A DNA stretch of 54,582 nucleotides from Rhodanobacteraceae bacterium (GTDB lineage Bacteria > Pseudomonadota > Gammaproteobacteria > Xanthomonadales > Rhodanobacteraceae): assembly GCA_016790075.1 (NCBI GenBank), contig JAEUPP010000023.1, forward strand, positions 1 through 54,582, given 5' to 3'. Below the pieces are notes generated by a model, which was not told the DNA's origin, searched no databases, and saw only the letters and a program-made list of their open reading frames with translations. Of the stretch, positions 37,574 to 47,224 are shown in pieces. Position numbers and translations under genes: made by a program. Numbering within the stretch: position 1 is the first letter of the stretch; every line of letters starts with the position of its first letter.

Positions 37574-38557
37574 ATGGAACCTTCGACCTCCAAGTCCATC
37601 CCCATTGTCGTTGTCGGTGAAAAACAGCTGGGCGAAGACAAGATTGCGCGCAATCGCGCTGTATTTGAGCAGGCGCCCAAGCTGCGCAAGCCGGACTGGA
37701 TTCGCGTACGCATTCCGCCGGGCAACGCCGTGGCGAAGCTCAAGGCCAAACTGCGCGAAAACCGGCTGGTAACGGTCTGCGAAGAAGCTTCCTGCCCGAA
37801 CATCCACGAGTGTTTCGGCAAGGGCACGGCCACGTTCATGATCCTGGGTGAGGTCTGTACGCGGCGTTGCTCCTTCTGCGACGTCGCCCACGGCCGGCCA
37901 AAGCAGCCTGATGCGGACGAGCCGCGTCACCTCGCCGAGACCATTCGCGACATGGGATTGCGCTATGTCGTGATCACCTCGGTCGACCGCGACGACCTGC
38001 GCGACGGCGGTGCACAGCATTTCGCCGACTGCATCCGCCTGGTGCGTGAGCAGAGCCCGGACATACAGATCGAAATCCTGACCCCGGATTTCCGCGGCAA
38101 GGGCCGCATGGAACGCGCGCTGGAAATTCTCGCGACATCGCCACCGGATGTGTTCAACCACAATCTCGAAACCGTGCGCGAGCTGTACCGCGAAGTGCGG
38201 CCAGGTGCGGACTACGACTGGTCGCTGGATCTGCTGCAGCGTTTCAAGGCGCAGCATCCGGAGGTACCGACGAAGTCCGGCATCATGCTCGGTCTCGGCG
38301 AAACCTTGGTGCAGGTCGAGGGTGCCTTGAACGATTTGCGCGCCCACGCGGTCGACATGGTGACCATCGGTCAATACCTGCAACCCACACCACATCACCA
38401 TCCGGTAATTCGTTACTGGACGCCAGCGGAGTTCAAGGCGCTGGAAGAATTGGGCTATCGTCTGGGTTTCCAGCACGTGGCTTCAGGGCCGATGGTGCGT
38501 TCGTCCTATCATGCGGACGAAATGGCTCATGCTGCCGGAATTGTTCAGACCACCTAG
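37574..38557 (+). CDS. lipA: lipoyl synthase LipA
   Basis: The protein has 327 residues from the ATG at 37574; a GTG at 37565 overlapping the lipB stop is an alternative start. Both Fe-S clusters are visible: [13 protein letters not shown] for the auxiliary cluster and [13 protein letters not shown] for the radical-SAM cluster. The C-terminal RSSYHADEM supplies the serine ligand. It inserts sulfur at C6 and C8 of octanoyl groups made by LipB. Confidence 0.97.
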   Translation: MEPSTSKSIPIVVVGEKQLGEDKIARNRAVFEQAPKLRKPDWIRVRIPPGNAVAKLKAKLRENRLVTVCEEASCPNIHECFGKGTATFMILGEVCTRRCSFCDVAHGRPKQPDADEPRHLAETIRDMGLRYVVITSVDRDDLRDGGAQHFADCIRLVREQSPDIQIEILTPDFRGKGRMERALEILATSPPDVFNHNLETVRELYREVRPGADYDWSLDLLQRFKAQHPEVPTKSGIMLGLGETLVQVEGALNDLRAHAVDMVTIGQYLQPTPHHHPVIRYWTPAEFKALEELGYRLGFQHVASGPMVRSSYHADEMAHAAGIVQTT

Positions 38558-38585
38558 GCAAGATTGCGTTTCGCTGGAGACCTAC

Positions 38586-40808
38586 ATGCGCAAGACCCTG
38601 ATCGTCCTCGCCCTCCTGGCCTCCGGCATCGTCGTGGCCAAGCCGACCAGCCAGTCCGGTCCGTTGCTGCGGCCCGCCGAAGACCAGGCGGAAGCGGCCA
38701 TCTGGGCCTCGCGCTTTCTGACGCGCTTCCACTACAAGGCCATACCACTCGACGATGCGATGTCGGCCAAGATGTTCGACGCCTACTTCGAGTCGCTGGA
38801 TGGCGAAAAGCTGTTCTTCCTGAAGTCCGACGTCGCACGGTTTACCGCCGCGCGCGAGCAGCTCGACGACGCGATCTTCAACAAAGATCTGACCATGCCG
38901 TTCGCGGTGTTCAATCTCTATCTGCAACGCGTGGCGGAGCGCACGGCCTATTCACGCAAGCTGCTGGAGAAGCCGTTCGATTTCAGCACGCAGGAAATCT
39001 ATGCCTTCGATCGCGAGCACGCGGAATGGCCGGCAACCACGGCCGAACTCGACGATCTGTGGCGCAAGCGAGTCAAGAACGATGCGCTGCGGCTGAAACT
39101 GGCCGGCAAGAAGGACGATGAAATCCGCAAGACGCTGGACAAGCGTTATGCCGGCTTTGGCGACCGGGTCGCGCAGATCAACAGCGAAGATGTGTTCCAG
39201 ACCTTCATGAACGCCTATGCGACCTCGATCGAGCCGCATACGAACTATCTGGGGCCGCGCGCCAGCGAGAATTTCGATATCTCGATGCGGTTGTCGCTCG
39301 AAGGCATAGGCGCCGTGCTGCAGCGCGAAGACGAATACACGGCGATCCGCGAAATCGTGCCCGGCGGCCCGGCAGCGCTGTCGGGCAAGCTCAAGGTCGG
39401 CGATCGCATACTCGGCGTTGGCCAGGGCGAGAACGGTCCGATCAACGATGTCATCGGCTGGCGTCTCGACGACGTGGTCGAGCAGATCCGCGGCCAGAAA
39501 GACACGGTCGTACGCCTTGAAGTGCTGCCGGCTGATGGCGGCCCCGATGCCAAGCATCAGACTCTTTCGCTGGTGCGCAAGAAGGTCAGCATCGAGGAGC
39601 AGGCGGCCAAGAAGCAGGTTATCGAGGTCAAGGAAGGTTCGACGCTGCGCCGCGTCGGCGTGATCCAGCTGCCAACCTTCTATCTCGATTTCGACGCGCG
39701 TCGACGTGGCGATCGCGACTACAAGAGTGCAACGCGCGACACCGCCAGGCTGCTCGCCGAACTCAAGCAGGAAAAGGTCGACGGCGTCGTCATTGATCTG
39801 CGCAACAACGGTGGCGGCAGTCTCAGCGAGGCGACTGAACTAACCGGACTGTTCATCGACCAGGGCCCGGTCGTACAGGTGCGCAGCGCCCAGGGCCGTG
39901 TCGAGTCAGAACAAGACCACCAGAGCGGCATGGTCTGGGATGGCCCGCTCGCGGTCATGGTCAACCGCGGTTCGGCATCCGCATCAGAGATCTTTGCTGC
40001 TGCGATCCAGGACTATGGCCGTGGCCTGATCATCGGCGAGCCGACCTTCGGCAAGGGCACGGTGCAGATGCTGGTCGACCTCGACAATGCTGCGCAGAAC
40101 GAAAAGCCGAAGTACGGTGAACTCAAGATGACGAGTGCGCAGTTCTTCCGCATTAACGGCGGCACCACGCAGTTGCGTGGCGTAGTGCCGGACATCGCCT
40201 TCCCCGATGGAGGTGAAGCCAAGGAGTTTGGCGAGTCCAGCTATCCCAACGCATTGCCGTGGAGCTCGATCACCCCGGCCAAATACGAGGCCGTTGCGGA
40301 CCTCAAGCCCATACTGCCGATGCTCGCCGCGCGCCACGAGGCCCGCACTGCCAAGTTGAAGGAGTGGCAGTACTACGCAGAAGACCAGGCAGAAGTGAAG
40401 CGCCTGCGTGCGGAAAAGACGGTTTCGCTGAACGAGGCCGAGCGTCGCAAGGAGCGTGACGAGCAGGAAGTGCGCAAGAAAACCCGTGATGCCGAGCGTG
40501 CGGCTATCGAAAAGAGCGCCGCCGCCGAAGTCTCCATCGCGACGTCAAACGCGGTCGCGATCGCTGAAGGCAGCACGGCCGAAGACGGCCACGCCGTTGC
40601 ACAGCCGACCAGCGATGACGGTCTGCAGGCCGACGAGCGCAGCATCAGGAATCAGGTCGAACGCGAAAAGCAGGCCAAGCAGCGCAAGGATGTCGCGCTC
40701 GAAGAGGCTGCACGCATACTCGCTGACGAGATCGGCCTGATCCGTGCTGACACCAAGCTCGCACAGCAGGTGCTGCCGCAGCCGGGTGGAAAGATCAGCG
40801 TCGACTGA
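38586..40808 (+). CDS. prc: carboxy-terminal (tail-specific) protease Prc
   Basis: The protein has 740 residues from the ATG at 38586, with GGAGA upstream and a signal peptide (RKTLIVLALLASGIVVA). An N-terminal helical domain is followed by PDZ (about 225-310, IVPGGPAALSGKLKVGDRILG) and the S41 core with DGVVIDLRNNGGGSLSEATEL, the nucleophile Ser in NRGSASASEIFAAA and the Lys in FGKGTVQML. A C-terminal DUF3340-like domain has a charged, probably coiled-coil tail. It acts in the periplasm on C-termini of envelope proteins, including PBP3 and hydrolases in E. coli. A 10-bp-stem terminator follows. Confidence 0.95.
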   Translation: MRKTLIVLALLASGIVVAKPTSQSGPLLRPAEDQAEAAIWASRFLTRFHYKAIPLDDAMSAKMFDAYFESLDGEKLFFLKSDVARFTAAREQLDDAIFNKDLTMPFAVFNLYLQRVAERTAYSRKLLEKPFDFSTQEIYAFDREHAEWPATTAELDDLWRKRVKNDALRLKLAGKKDDEIRKTLDKRYAGFGDRVAQINSEDVFQTFMNAYATSIEPHTNYLGPRASENFDISMRLSLEGIGAVLQREDEYTAIREIVPGGPAALSGKLKVGDRILGVGQGENGPINDVIGWRLDDVVEQIRGQKDTVVRLEVLPADGGPDAKHQTLSLVRKKVSIEEQAAKKQVIEVKEGSTLRRVGVIQLPTFYLDFDARRRGDRDYKSATRDTARLLAELKQEKVDGVVIDLRNNGGGSLSEATELTGLFIDQGPVVQVRSAQGRVESEQDHQSGMVWDGPLAVMVNRGSASASEIFAAAIQDYGRGLIIGEPTFGKGTVQMLVDLDNAAQNEKPKYGELKMTSAQFFRINGGTTQLRGVVPDIAFPDGGEAKEFGESSYPNALPWSSITPAKYEAVADLKPILPMLAARHEARTAKLKEWQYYAEDQAEVKRLRAEKTVSLNEAERRKERDEQEVRKKTRDAERAAIEKSAAAEVSIATSNAVAIAEGSTAEDGHAVAQPTSDDGLQADERSIRNQVEREKQAKQRKDVALEEAARILADEIGLIRADTKLAQQVLPQPGGKISVD

Positions 40809-40818
40809 GTGTGGTCTC

Positions 40819-40847
40819 GCGTGAGGAGGCTTTGACGCTCCTCACGC
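40819..40847 (+). terminator. hairpin terminator after prc
   Basis: Perfect arms GCGTGAGGAG and CTCCTCACGC with a 9-base loop lie 11 bases after the stop. The T-run is missing, so this is a terminator by stem strength and place. It marks the end of the housekeeping block before the accessory pair. Confidence 0.65.
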
Positions 40848-41084
40848 CATAACCGCCGCGGTAAGTAATGATTGAAGTGCTGCATCGTGCAGTTATTGAC
40901 CTGACTGCACGGTCGCCTTCATGGCAGTGGGCCGAAATCCGCACAACTTTTTTAGGAATCTTACCGGGTTATCAGGAATGGCGGTCTGCCGGTTGCGCGG
41001 CGCGCCACTCGAGATGTTGTGTCGGTAGTCTGCAGCATAAGATCCGCCGCGCAACTGGCATGTGTTCAGACCTTCCTTGGACTG

Positions 41085-42296
41085 GTGACGATCGTGACGG
41101 ACGATGAGCTGATCCAGCTGCTTGACTCACTTGAGTCTGACCGTGTGGAACGCAAGCGCAATTGGGCAGGAGGTGCGCCAACGGCTATTGCGCAGGCGAT
41201 TTGCGCTTTTGCCAATGACCTCCCGCGCCATGAACAGCCGGGCGTGATTTTCATCGGTGCTGAAGACGATGGTGCACCGGCGCGGATACAAGTGACAGAC
41301 CAGTTGCTGCTGACCGTCGCTGATCTGAAGGGCGATGGCAGGATGCTCCCGCCGCCATCGCTGGTCGTTGAGCGAAGGCACCTGAAGGGAGCAGATATGG
41401 TGGTCGTGACGGTAACGCCGTCGGATACCCCACCCGTGCGATTCGAGGGCCGTGTCTGGATTCGTATCGGGCCGAGGCGAGGTATTGCTACTGCGCAGGA
41501 CGAGCGCATTTTGAACGAAAAGCGTCGTTATCGGGATCGCACGTTCGACATCCGTCCGCTTACGAGCTGCCCTCTCCATGAACTGAATCGTCACGTATTC
41601 GAGAACGAGTATCTGCCGCGCGCCGTTGCGCCCGATGTGCTGGAGGCGAATGGCAGAAGTTTCGAGCAGCGCCTGGCAGCACTGGGCATGATTGCTTCCA
41701 TAGATGACCCGACTCCCACCGTCGTCGGCATGCTGACGCTGGGCAACACGCCGCGCACCTGGCTTCCGTGTGCCTATGTGCAATTTCTGCGCATCCGCGG
41801 GACTGAACTCACGGACCCGGTGGTTGACGAGCAGGAGTTCGACGGGACGATCGATCTGACCCTGCGGCGGCTCGACGACAAGCTACGCGCAACGCTGGCC
41901 AATGCGGTCGATTTTACTTCTGGCACGACAACCGAAATCCGCCGCTCCGCCTATCCGCTCGTAGCACTGCAGCAGATCGTGCGGAATGCAGTAATGCACA
42001 GGAATTACGAAGGTACCAATGCGCCAGTGCGTGTCTACTGGTTTGACGATCGGATCGAAATCACCAATCCCGGTGGACCCTACGGCATGGTGAACCGCCA
42101 GAATTTCGGAAGACCTGGCGTCAGTGACTATCGCAACCCGAACCTTGCTGCAGTTCTGAAGACTTTGGGCTTTGTGCAGCGGTTCGGCGTTGGAATTGCC
42201 CAGGCGCGCCAGGCGCTGGTTGCCAATGGCAATCCGGAGCTGGAATTTGTGGTTGAGGATGCCATCGTGCTGGCAACGATACGGAGAGCGCCATGA
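41085..42296 (+). CDS. AlbA_2 (Schlafen-type) DNA-binding / RecG-like ATPase-domain protein
   Basis: The protein has 403 residues from the GTG at 41085; GTG 41094 or an earlier in-frame start is possible. Residues about 20-145 match the AlbA_2/Schlafen domain: VERKRNWAGGAPTAIAQAIC, PGVIFIGAEDDGAPARI and a VRFEGRVWIRIGPRRGIA strand. Residues about 290-395 match the C-terminal HATPase-like domain of such proteins: LVALQQIVRNAVMHRNYEGT, RIEITNPGGPYG and FVQRFGVGIAQARQAL. These proteins are often annotated as ATP-dependent DNA helicase-like regulators and recur in defence and mobile regions. The next gene, an orphan ParA ATPase, overlaps by 4 bases, so the two form one unit. Confidence 0.85.
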   Translation: MTIVTDDELIQLLDSLESDRVERKRNWAGGAPTAIAQAICAFANDLPRHEQPGVIFIGAEDDGAPARIQVTDQLLLTVADLKGDGRMLPPPSLVVERRHLKGADMVVVTVTPSDTPPVRFEGRVWIRIGPRRGIATAQDERILNEKRRYRDRTFDIRPLTSCPLHELNRHVFENEYLPRAVAPDVLEANGRSFEQRLAALGMIASIDDPTPTVVGMLTLGNTPRTWLPCAYVQFLRIRGTELTDPVVDEQEFDGTIDLTLRRLDDKLRATLANAVDFTSGTTTEIRRSAYPLVALQQIVRNAVMHRNYEGTNAPVRVYWFDDRIEITNPGGPYGMVNRQNFGRPGVSDYRNPNLAAVLKTLGFVQRFGVGIAQARQALVANGNPELEFVVEDAIVLATIRRAP

Positions 42297-43315
42297 CGGT
42301 GCCGGTCCTGACGTTCTTCAACAACAAGGGCGGTGTTGGCAAGACATCATTGGTCTATCACCTGGCCTGGATGTTCTCGGTGCTGGGGCATAGGGTTGTT
42401 GCTGCCGACCTCGACCCACAGGCAAACCTTACTTCCGCGTTTTTACCGGAAGAGGAGCTGGAGGTGCTCTGGGATCAACCAAGCTCCGCTGGCAATCGAA
42501 CGATTTACCAGTGTGTGCAGCCGCTGACTGATGTTGGGGATATCAACGACCCTGAGGTTCGGCAAATTACTCCAAACCTTTTTTTGATTCCGGGAGATTT
42601 GGGCCTGGCTGGCTTTGAAGATTCCCTTTCTCAAGAATGGCCGAGCGCAATAGCCGCCACCAGTCCGCGCCCATTTCGGTTGCTTACGGCGTTCTGGCAG
42701 GTACTGCAGCGTGCTGCACGCGCGCAAAGTGCCAACGTGATTCTTGCGGATGTCGGACCTAATCTCGGGGCCATCAATCGTTCGGCGCTGATTGGTAGTG
42801 ATCACGTCGCAATTCCCCTGGCGGCTGATTTGTTCTCGCTACAAGGGTTGCGCAATCTGGGACCGACGCTGGCGCGTTGGCGAAAAGACTGGCAGGACCG
42901 GCTTGCGCGAGCCCCGCCGCAGCTCCCATTCTCATTACCTGCGGGCACTATGCGCCCAGCAGGGTATATCGTCATGCAGCATGGCGAACGTTTGTCGCGG
43001 CCAGTGCAGGCTTACAAGAAATGGACCGACAGAATTCCTGGCGTTTATTACTCGGACATTTTGGGCGCGCCCGGCTCGGAGCAGCCGATCGATAGTGATC
43101 CAGCGTGCCTAGCCAAGCTAAAGCACTACAGAAGTCTGGTTCCGATGGCGCTGGAGGCGCGCAAGCCAATCTTCCACTTGACCGCAGCGGATGGAGCAAT
43201 TGGTAGTCATCTCTATGCAGCACGAGACGCTGGGCAGGATTTCACGAAACTTGCCCTAAAGCTGCTTTCGGTGATGGGTTTACCCTCTGCGCCGGAGCAG
43301 CGGCCAGATCGTTAG
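42293..43315 (+). CDS. ParA/MinD-type ATPase, orphan
   Basis: The protein has 340 residues; its ATG overlaps the stop of the previous gene. The deviant Walker A is NNKGGVGKTS near residue 10, followed by RVVAADLDPQANLTSAFL (the ParA box) and a Walker B-like NVILADVGPNLGAINRSAL. The rest carries insertions not seen in chromosomal ParA, such as the 180-260 region with PAGYIVMQHGERLSRPVQAY. No parB or centromere-like repeats are nearby. Codon use is more A/T-rich than in the flanks (for example around 42540-42660), which suggests transfer. It probably works with the AlbA_2 protein; the job is unknown. Confidence 0.88.
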   Translation: MTVPVLTFFNNKGGVGKTSLVYHLAWMFSVLGHRVVAADLDPQANLTSAFLPEEELEVLWDQPSSAGNRTIYQCVQPLTDVGDINDPEVRQITPNLFLIPGDLGLAGFEDSLSQEWPSAIAATSPRPFRLLTAFWQVLQRAARAQSANVILADVGPNLGAINRSALIGSDHVAIPLAADLFSLQGLRNLGPTLARWRKDWQDRLARAPPQLPFSLPAGTMRPAGYIVMQHGERLSRPVQAYKKWTDRIPGVYYSDILGAPGSEQPIDSDPACLAKLKHYRSLVPMALEARKPIFHLTAADGAIGSHLYAARDAGQDFTKLALKLLSVMGLPSAPEQRPDR

Positions 43316-43565
43316 AAACGCTCCACCCAGCGCAGCCGTGTCCAGCCTGGATGAGTGCTGGGTATTTCACCGCGCACTGTCAATTTTCACTGGCGTTTCG
43401 CGCGTGACTGGCTGCGTGAGAATCTGGCGCCCTGACGGCGAGGCCAGAGTAGCGTGAACTACTGGCAGGGAAACACGTCGAAACCTTGGCGCTGGCGGGA
43501 TTACTGTCCGGCGCCATGTGGTGCTAACAGTGGGTCGCGTGTGGCACGGGCCGGACAGCACCGTA

Positions 43566-44930
43566 TCAGGTGTAGCGCCTGCGCAGGAACTCAAGATACG
43601 CGCGCAGACCCTGTGCCTCGCCGCCCTTGGGCTTGCCCGGTCGCTCGCTGTCATTCCACGAATAGACGTCCAGATGCGCCCAGGGAATGGATTCCGGCAC
43701 AAAGCGTTCCAGGTAGAGCGCAGCGGTAATGGCGCCGGCATGGCGTGAAGGGCCGGCGTTGGCGAGATCGGCGATGCCGGAATCGAGCATGGTCAGGTAG
43801 GGGCGCCACAGCGGCATGCGCCAGAGCGGGTCCTGCTGTGCCGTGCCGGCATCAAGCAGTTGCTGCGCCAGGTCATCCCGGTTGCAGAACAGTGCGGGCA
43901 GGTCCGGACCCAGCGCGATGCGCGCGGCACCGGTCAGGGTGGCGAAATCGAGGATCAGATCGGGCTTCTGCTCGGCCGCATAGGCAAGCGCATCACACAG
44001 CACCAGGCGCCCTTCGGCGTCGGTATTGTCGATTTCGACACTGATGCCGGCACGCGTTGTAATGACCTCGCCGGGGCGGTAGGCATTGCCGGCGACGGCG
44101 TTTTCGACCGCCGGAATCAGCAGGGTCAGGCGCAGTGGCAGCTTGTTCTGCATCACGAGACCGGCGAGGGCGATCGCATGCGCGGCACCGCCCATGTCCT
44201 TCTTCATCCAGCGCATACCGTCGGCCGGCTTGAGATCGAGGCCGCCGGTATCGAAGCAGACGCCCTTGCCGATGATGACTAGATGAGGGCCTTTCTTGCC
44301 CCAGGTCAGTTCCGCCAGCCGTGGCGCGCGGTGACTCGCGCGGCCTACTGCATGGATGGTCGGGAAGTTGTTCTTGAGCAGGGCGTCGCCGACCCATTCG
44401 CGATACTTCGCGCCGCTGTCCTTTCCAAGCTGGCGAACCGCGGCGCAGAGTTCGGCCGGGCCCAGGTCTTCGGTCGGCGTGTTGATCAGGTCGCGCGTGC
44501 GCGTAGTGGCCTCGATCAACGGTGCTAGCGCAGCCGAAACCGTTGCATCGACGACCAGCTGAGCTGGCGCACGGCGCGGTTGCTTGTAGCGCGTGAACTG
44601 ATAGGCACCTAGCGCCCAGCCCAACGCGGCACGTGCCGGATCGAGCAGGTCATTGGCAAGGCGGTAGTCACCCGGTGCAAGCCGCTGCGGCAGGCTGGCC
44701 AGCGCATAGATGTCATCGGCGCGTGCGACCCCGACCAGCACGCAGCGCAGGCTGCCGTCATCCGCGGGAATCTGCACCAGGCTACCGGCATCCGCCTTGA
44801 ACCCCTGTGCCTCGACCCAGCGCCGTGCCTTCGCGCCGAGGCTCTTGAGTTGTGCCTCAAGCCGGTCAGGCGTCAGAGCGATCAATTCGACGGCGCGGCT
44901 GTTGCGGCGGGGGTCGGTCAGTCCTTGCAT
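43566..44930 (-). CDS. leucyl aminopeptidase family protein (M17)
   Basis: The protein has 454 residues from the ATG at 44930, chosen because AGGA lies 6 bases upstream. The C-terminal M17 domain has the metal and catalytic motifs: VIIGKGVCFDTGGLDLKPAD, MKKDMGGAAHAIALA and the signature NTDAEGRLVLCDALAYA. The N-terminal domain is short, as in the PepA-related, YpdF/PepB-like group. It removes N-terminal residues from peptides in the cytoplasm, using two metal ions. The convergent accessory gene ends 250 bp away; the gap between holds nothing I can name. Confidence 0.93.
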   Translation of the reverse strand: MQGLTDPRRNSRAVELIALTPDRLEAQLKSLGAKARRWVEAQGFKADAGSLVQIPADDGSLRCVLVGVARADDIYALASLPQRLAPGDYRLANDLLDPARAALGWALGAYQFTRYKQPRRAPAQLVVDATVSAALAPLIEATTRTRDLINTPTEDLGPAELCAAVRQLGKDSGAKYREWVGDALLKNNFPTIHAVGRASHRAPRLAELTWGKKGPHLVIIGKGVCFDTGGLDLKPADGMRWMKKDMGGAAHAIALAGLVMQNKLPLRLTLLIPAVENAVAGNAYRPGEVITTRAGISVEIDNTDAEGRLVLCDALAYAAEQKPDLILDFATLTGAARIALGPDLPALFCNRDDLAQQLLDAGTAQQDPLWRMPLWRPYLTMLDSGIADLANAGPSRHAGAITAALYLERFVPESIPWAHLDVYSWNDSERPGKPKGGEAQGLRAYLEFLRRRYT

Positions 44931-44990
44931 ATGGTTTCCTGTCGGGGTCATGGGCGTTCGGTAGCTGCGGCAGTGCCGGGCGCCGCGATC

Positions 44991-45683
44991 TTAGGCCGCG
45001 AGCCTGAGCTCCAGCCAATCGGCGAGTTCGGTCAGGTCGTGAAATTCGATGTCGGGCCGGACCGCATTCGCCCAGCAGCGGCCGTCGCGGTTCAGCCAGG
45101 CCGACGACAGACCGGCGCCGCGGGCGCCATGTACGTCCAGTAGCGGATCGTCACCTACGTGCAGCACATGCTGCGGCTCCACCCCCACGCGGCGGCAGGC
45201 TTCGAGAAAAATACCCGGCTCGGGTTTGGCGGCGCCGAACTCGCGCGCGCTCACACAGTCGACGAACAGATGGCGCAGGCCGATGCGGCCCAGGTCGGCA
45301 TTGCCATTGGACAGACTGATCAGCGGCACGCGCGCGGCCAGACGTTCCAGTGCCGGACGTGCGTCGGCATAGAGCTCAACTTGGTTGCGCGCGGCATAGA
45401 ACACCTCGAACGCGGCTTCGACCATGTCTGCGCCGTAGCCATGGGGCTGCAGCGCCGTCGCGAGGCTGAGTTTGCGCTGTGCAGTGAAGTCGTGCGCGAG
45501 CTGCGGATTTTCTGCTGCAATGCGATCGCGCAGCGCGCGCATCGTGACGATGGGGTAGGCGGCAGCAACCGCAGGGCAGTGCCGCAGCAGCCAGTCGTGC
45601 AGGCGTTGCTCGGCACGGCTGACGATAGGCGCGATGGGCCACAGAGTGTCATCGAGGTCTAGGCTGATGGCCTGAATCTGCAT
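44991..45683 (-). CDS. HAD-family hydrolase (YigB-like)
   Basis: The protein has 230 residues. HAD motifs: DLDDT (Asp9, Asp11), LISLSNGNADL, Lys in EFGAAKPEPGIFLEA and VGDDPLLDVHGARGAG. The helical cap is of the C1 type. Homologues such as YigB dephosphorylate FMN and sugar phosphates. It sits just upstream of the aminopeptidase on the same strand. Confidence 0.92.
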   Translation of the reverse strand: MQIQAISLDLDDTLWPIAPIVSRAEQRLHDWLLRHCPAVAAAYPIVTMRALRDRIAAENPQLAHDFTAQRKLSLATALQPHGYGADMVEAAFEVFYAARNQVELYADARPALERLAARVPLISLSNGNADLGRIGLRHLFVDCVSAREFGAAKPEPGIFLEACRRVGVEPQHVLHVGDDPLLDVHGARGAGLSSAWLNRDGRCWANAVRPDIEFHDLTELADWLELRLAA

Positions 45684-45774
45684 GTGTTACCTGAGGCGTA
45701 AAGGGTCAATGGACGCCGTACCTCTGGCGCAGGGAGGCGCCATAGCTCTGGCAGGGGCTGGTCCAGGTGACTGG

Positions 45775-47052
45775 TCAGCCACCGCCGGCGGTGGCCGCCG
45801 CGTCTGCTTTGGGGTCAGCCTTCGCATCGGCCTTGGCCTTCTTCGCGGCGGCTCGCTTGCTGCGCGACTCGCTGGCCTCGGCCTTGGCTTCCTGAGTCAG
45901 GGGCGAAGTCGGTGCGACGCGGCTCAGTGCCGCAGCAGTTGCGGCCGGGGCGGCTAGCGGTGTTTCGTTGACCTTGCTTTCGATCAGGGCCAGGCGTGCC
46001 TCATCACCGTCCTTGAGCGCGAGACCTTCCGCATAGGGCACCAGCTGGCGCTTGATCAGGGTCGCCTTGGCGGATGGCGTATCAAGCCAGGCAATGAAGT
46101 CCTTGACCGCGGCCGCGTTCGGGCTGTCCTCGCGCAGGGCGATATAGACCGGGGTATACAGCGGATAGCTGCCGCTGCGCACGCTCGCCGTTGACGGCAC
46201 CACGCCTTCGACGTTGAGCAGCCGGAGCTTGGGATTGCCTGCCGTATTCGACAGCGTGCTGACCCCTAGACCGCCCGGATCCAGCGCGATGGCTTCTTCA
46301 AGCTTGGCAGTGTTGAGGTAGACGCGCGGCACGGCTACACGCTGGTCGCCGTTTCTGAAGATCAGCCAGCGCAGCGCATATTCAACGCCATCCAGAGGGC
46401 CGGCGACTGCAACCATGTTGATGGCCTTGTCGTTGCCGCCGAACAGCTTCCAGTTGTCGGCGCGGCCGTAGTACGCGCGCCAGATGTCCTTGAGCGAGAG
46501 ATTGGTTACGGGATTGGCCGGTGAGGTGATCATGACCAGCCCATCCCAGGCCACTGGTATAAAAGTGACGCCGCTTTCCTCGTTGCGCTTGGGATAGTGA
46601 GGACGCAGGCTGCCGGCGAGATCGGCCGTGCCCTGCTGTACCGCGTCTATGCCCGAGATCGTGCTGAAGGCGGTGAGCTGGATGCGGACTTTCTTTTCGC
46701 GTTCGTATTGTTTGGTGAGCTCATTCATGAAGCCGCGGGCACTGGCGATATCGCCGCGCCAGACCAGGGTCGGTCCTGTGGCCTTGCCGGCCGCCGGTTT
46801 CGCTGCTGGCTTTGCAGCAGGCTTTGTCGCGGCAGGTTTGGTTGCTTCTGCTGTTGCCGCGGTCGCTTTGGTTTCAGCTGGCCTGGCCGCGGCAGTCGCT
46901 GGCTTGGTATCGGTGCTCCTGCTGGCAGCGGGAGCTGTGGCCGGTTTTGCACTGGCGGGTTCGGCGGCGATTGCCGGCATCAGCCAACTGGCAGCGGCCA
47001 TGAGCAGCAGTGCGCACGGCAAGCTGCGACGGAGAGAATGTAGAGTGATCAC
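45775..47052 (-). CDS. PstS-like periplasmic phosphate-binding domain protein, orphan
   Basis: The protein has 425 residues from a GTG at 47052 that opens a signal peptide (ITLHSLRRSLPCALLLMAAA); an upstream GTG at 47088 is possible. A low-complexity Ala/Lys/Pro/Thr linker of about 75 residues follows. The ligand-binding domain (about 105-355) has TAFSTISGIDAVQQGTADLA, VAWDGLVMITSPANPVTNLS and LDPGGLGVSTLSNTAG, typical of PBP-like_2/PstS proteins. A second charged Ala/Lys tail ends the protein. No pstCAB genes are near, so it may sense or bind an anion rather than feed a transporter. The linkers suggest that it spans part of the periplasm or binds the wall. Confidence 0.8.
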   Translation of the reverse strand: MITLHSLRRSLPCALLLMAAASWLMPAIAAEPASAKPATAPAASRSTDTKPATAAARPAETKATAATAEATKPAATKPAAKPAAKPAAGKATGPTLVWRGDIASARGFMNELTKQYEREKKVRIQLTAFSTISGIDAVQQGTADLAGSLRPHYPKRNEESGVTFIPVAWDGLVMITSPANPVTNLSLKDIWRAYYGRADNWKLFGGNDKAINMVAVAGPLDGVEYALRWLIFRNGDQRVAVPRVYLNTAKLEEAIALDPGGLGVSTLSNTAGNPKLRLLNVEGVVPSTASVRSGSYPLYTPVYIALREDSPNAAAVKDFIAWLDTPSAKATLIKRQLVPYAEGLALKDGDEARLALIESKVNETPLAAPAATAAALSRVAPTSPLTQEAKAEASESRSKRAAAKKAKADAKADPKADAAATAGGG

Positions 47053-47224
47053 CGGAAGAGAACCCGACAGAAACCGAACCGGTCGCACGATACCATGTGC
47101 CCGCCGGGCTGCGTGTGGCAGTTGCCCTGCGTTTGACCTGCGTCACGCAAGCGGCCTGCAGGGCAGGCCGCGCTGTCCAGTCTGCTTCGTAGCAGCTACT
47201 GATCCGGTGCGGAAACCGGCGCGG

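Noticed and set aside
40868-41107. Small frame after the prc terminator
   Set aside because: No ribosome site, it overlaps the start of the AlbA_2 gene, and its composition is not coding-like.
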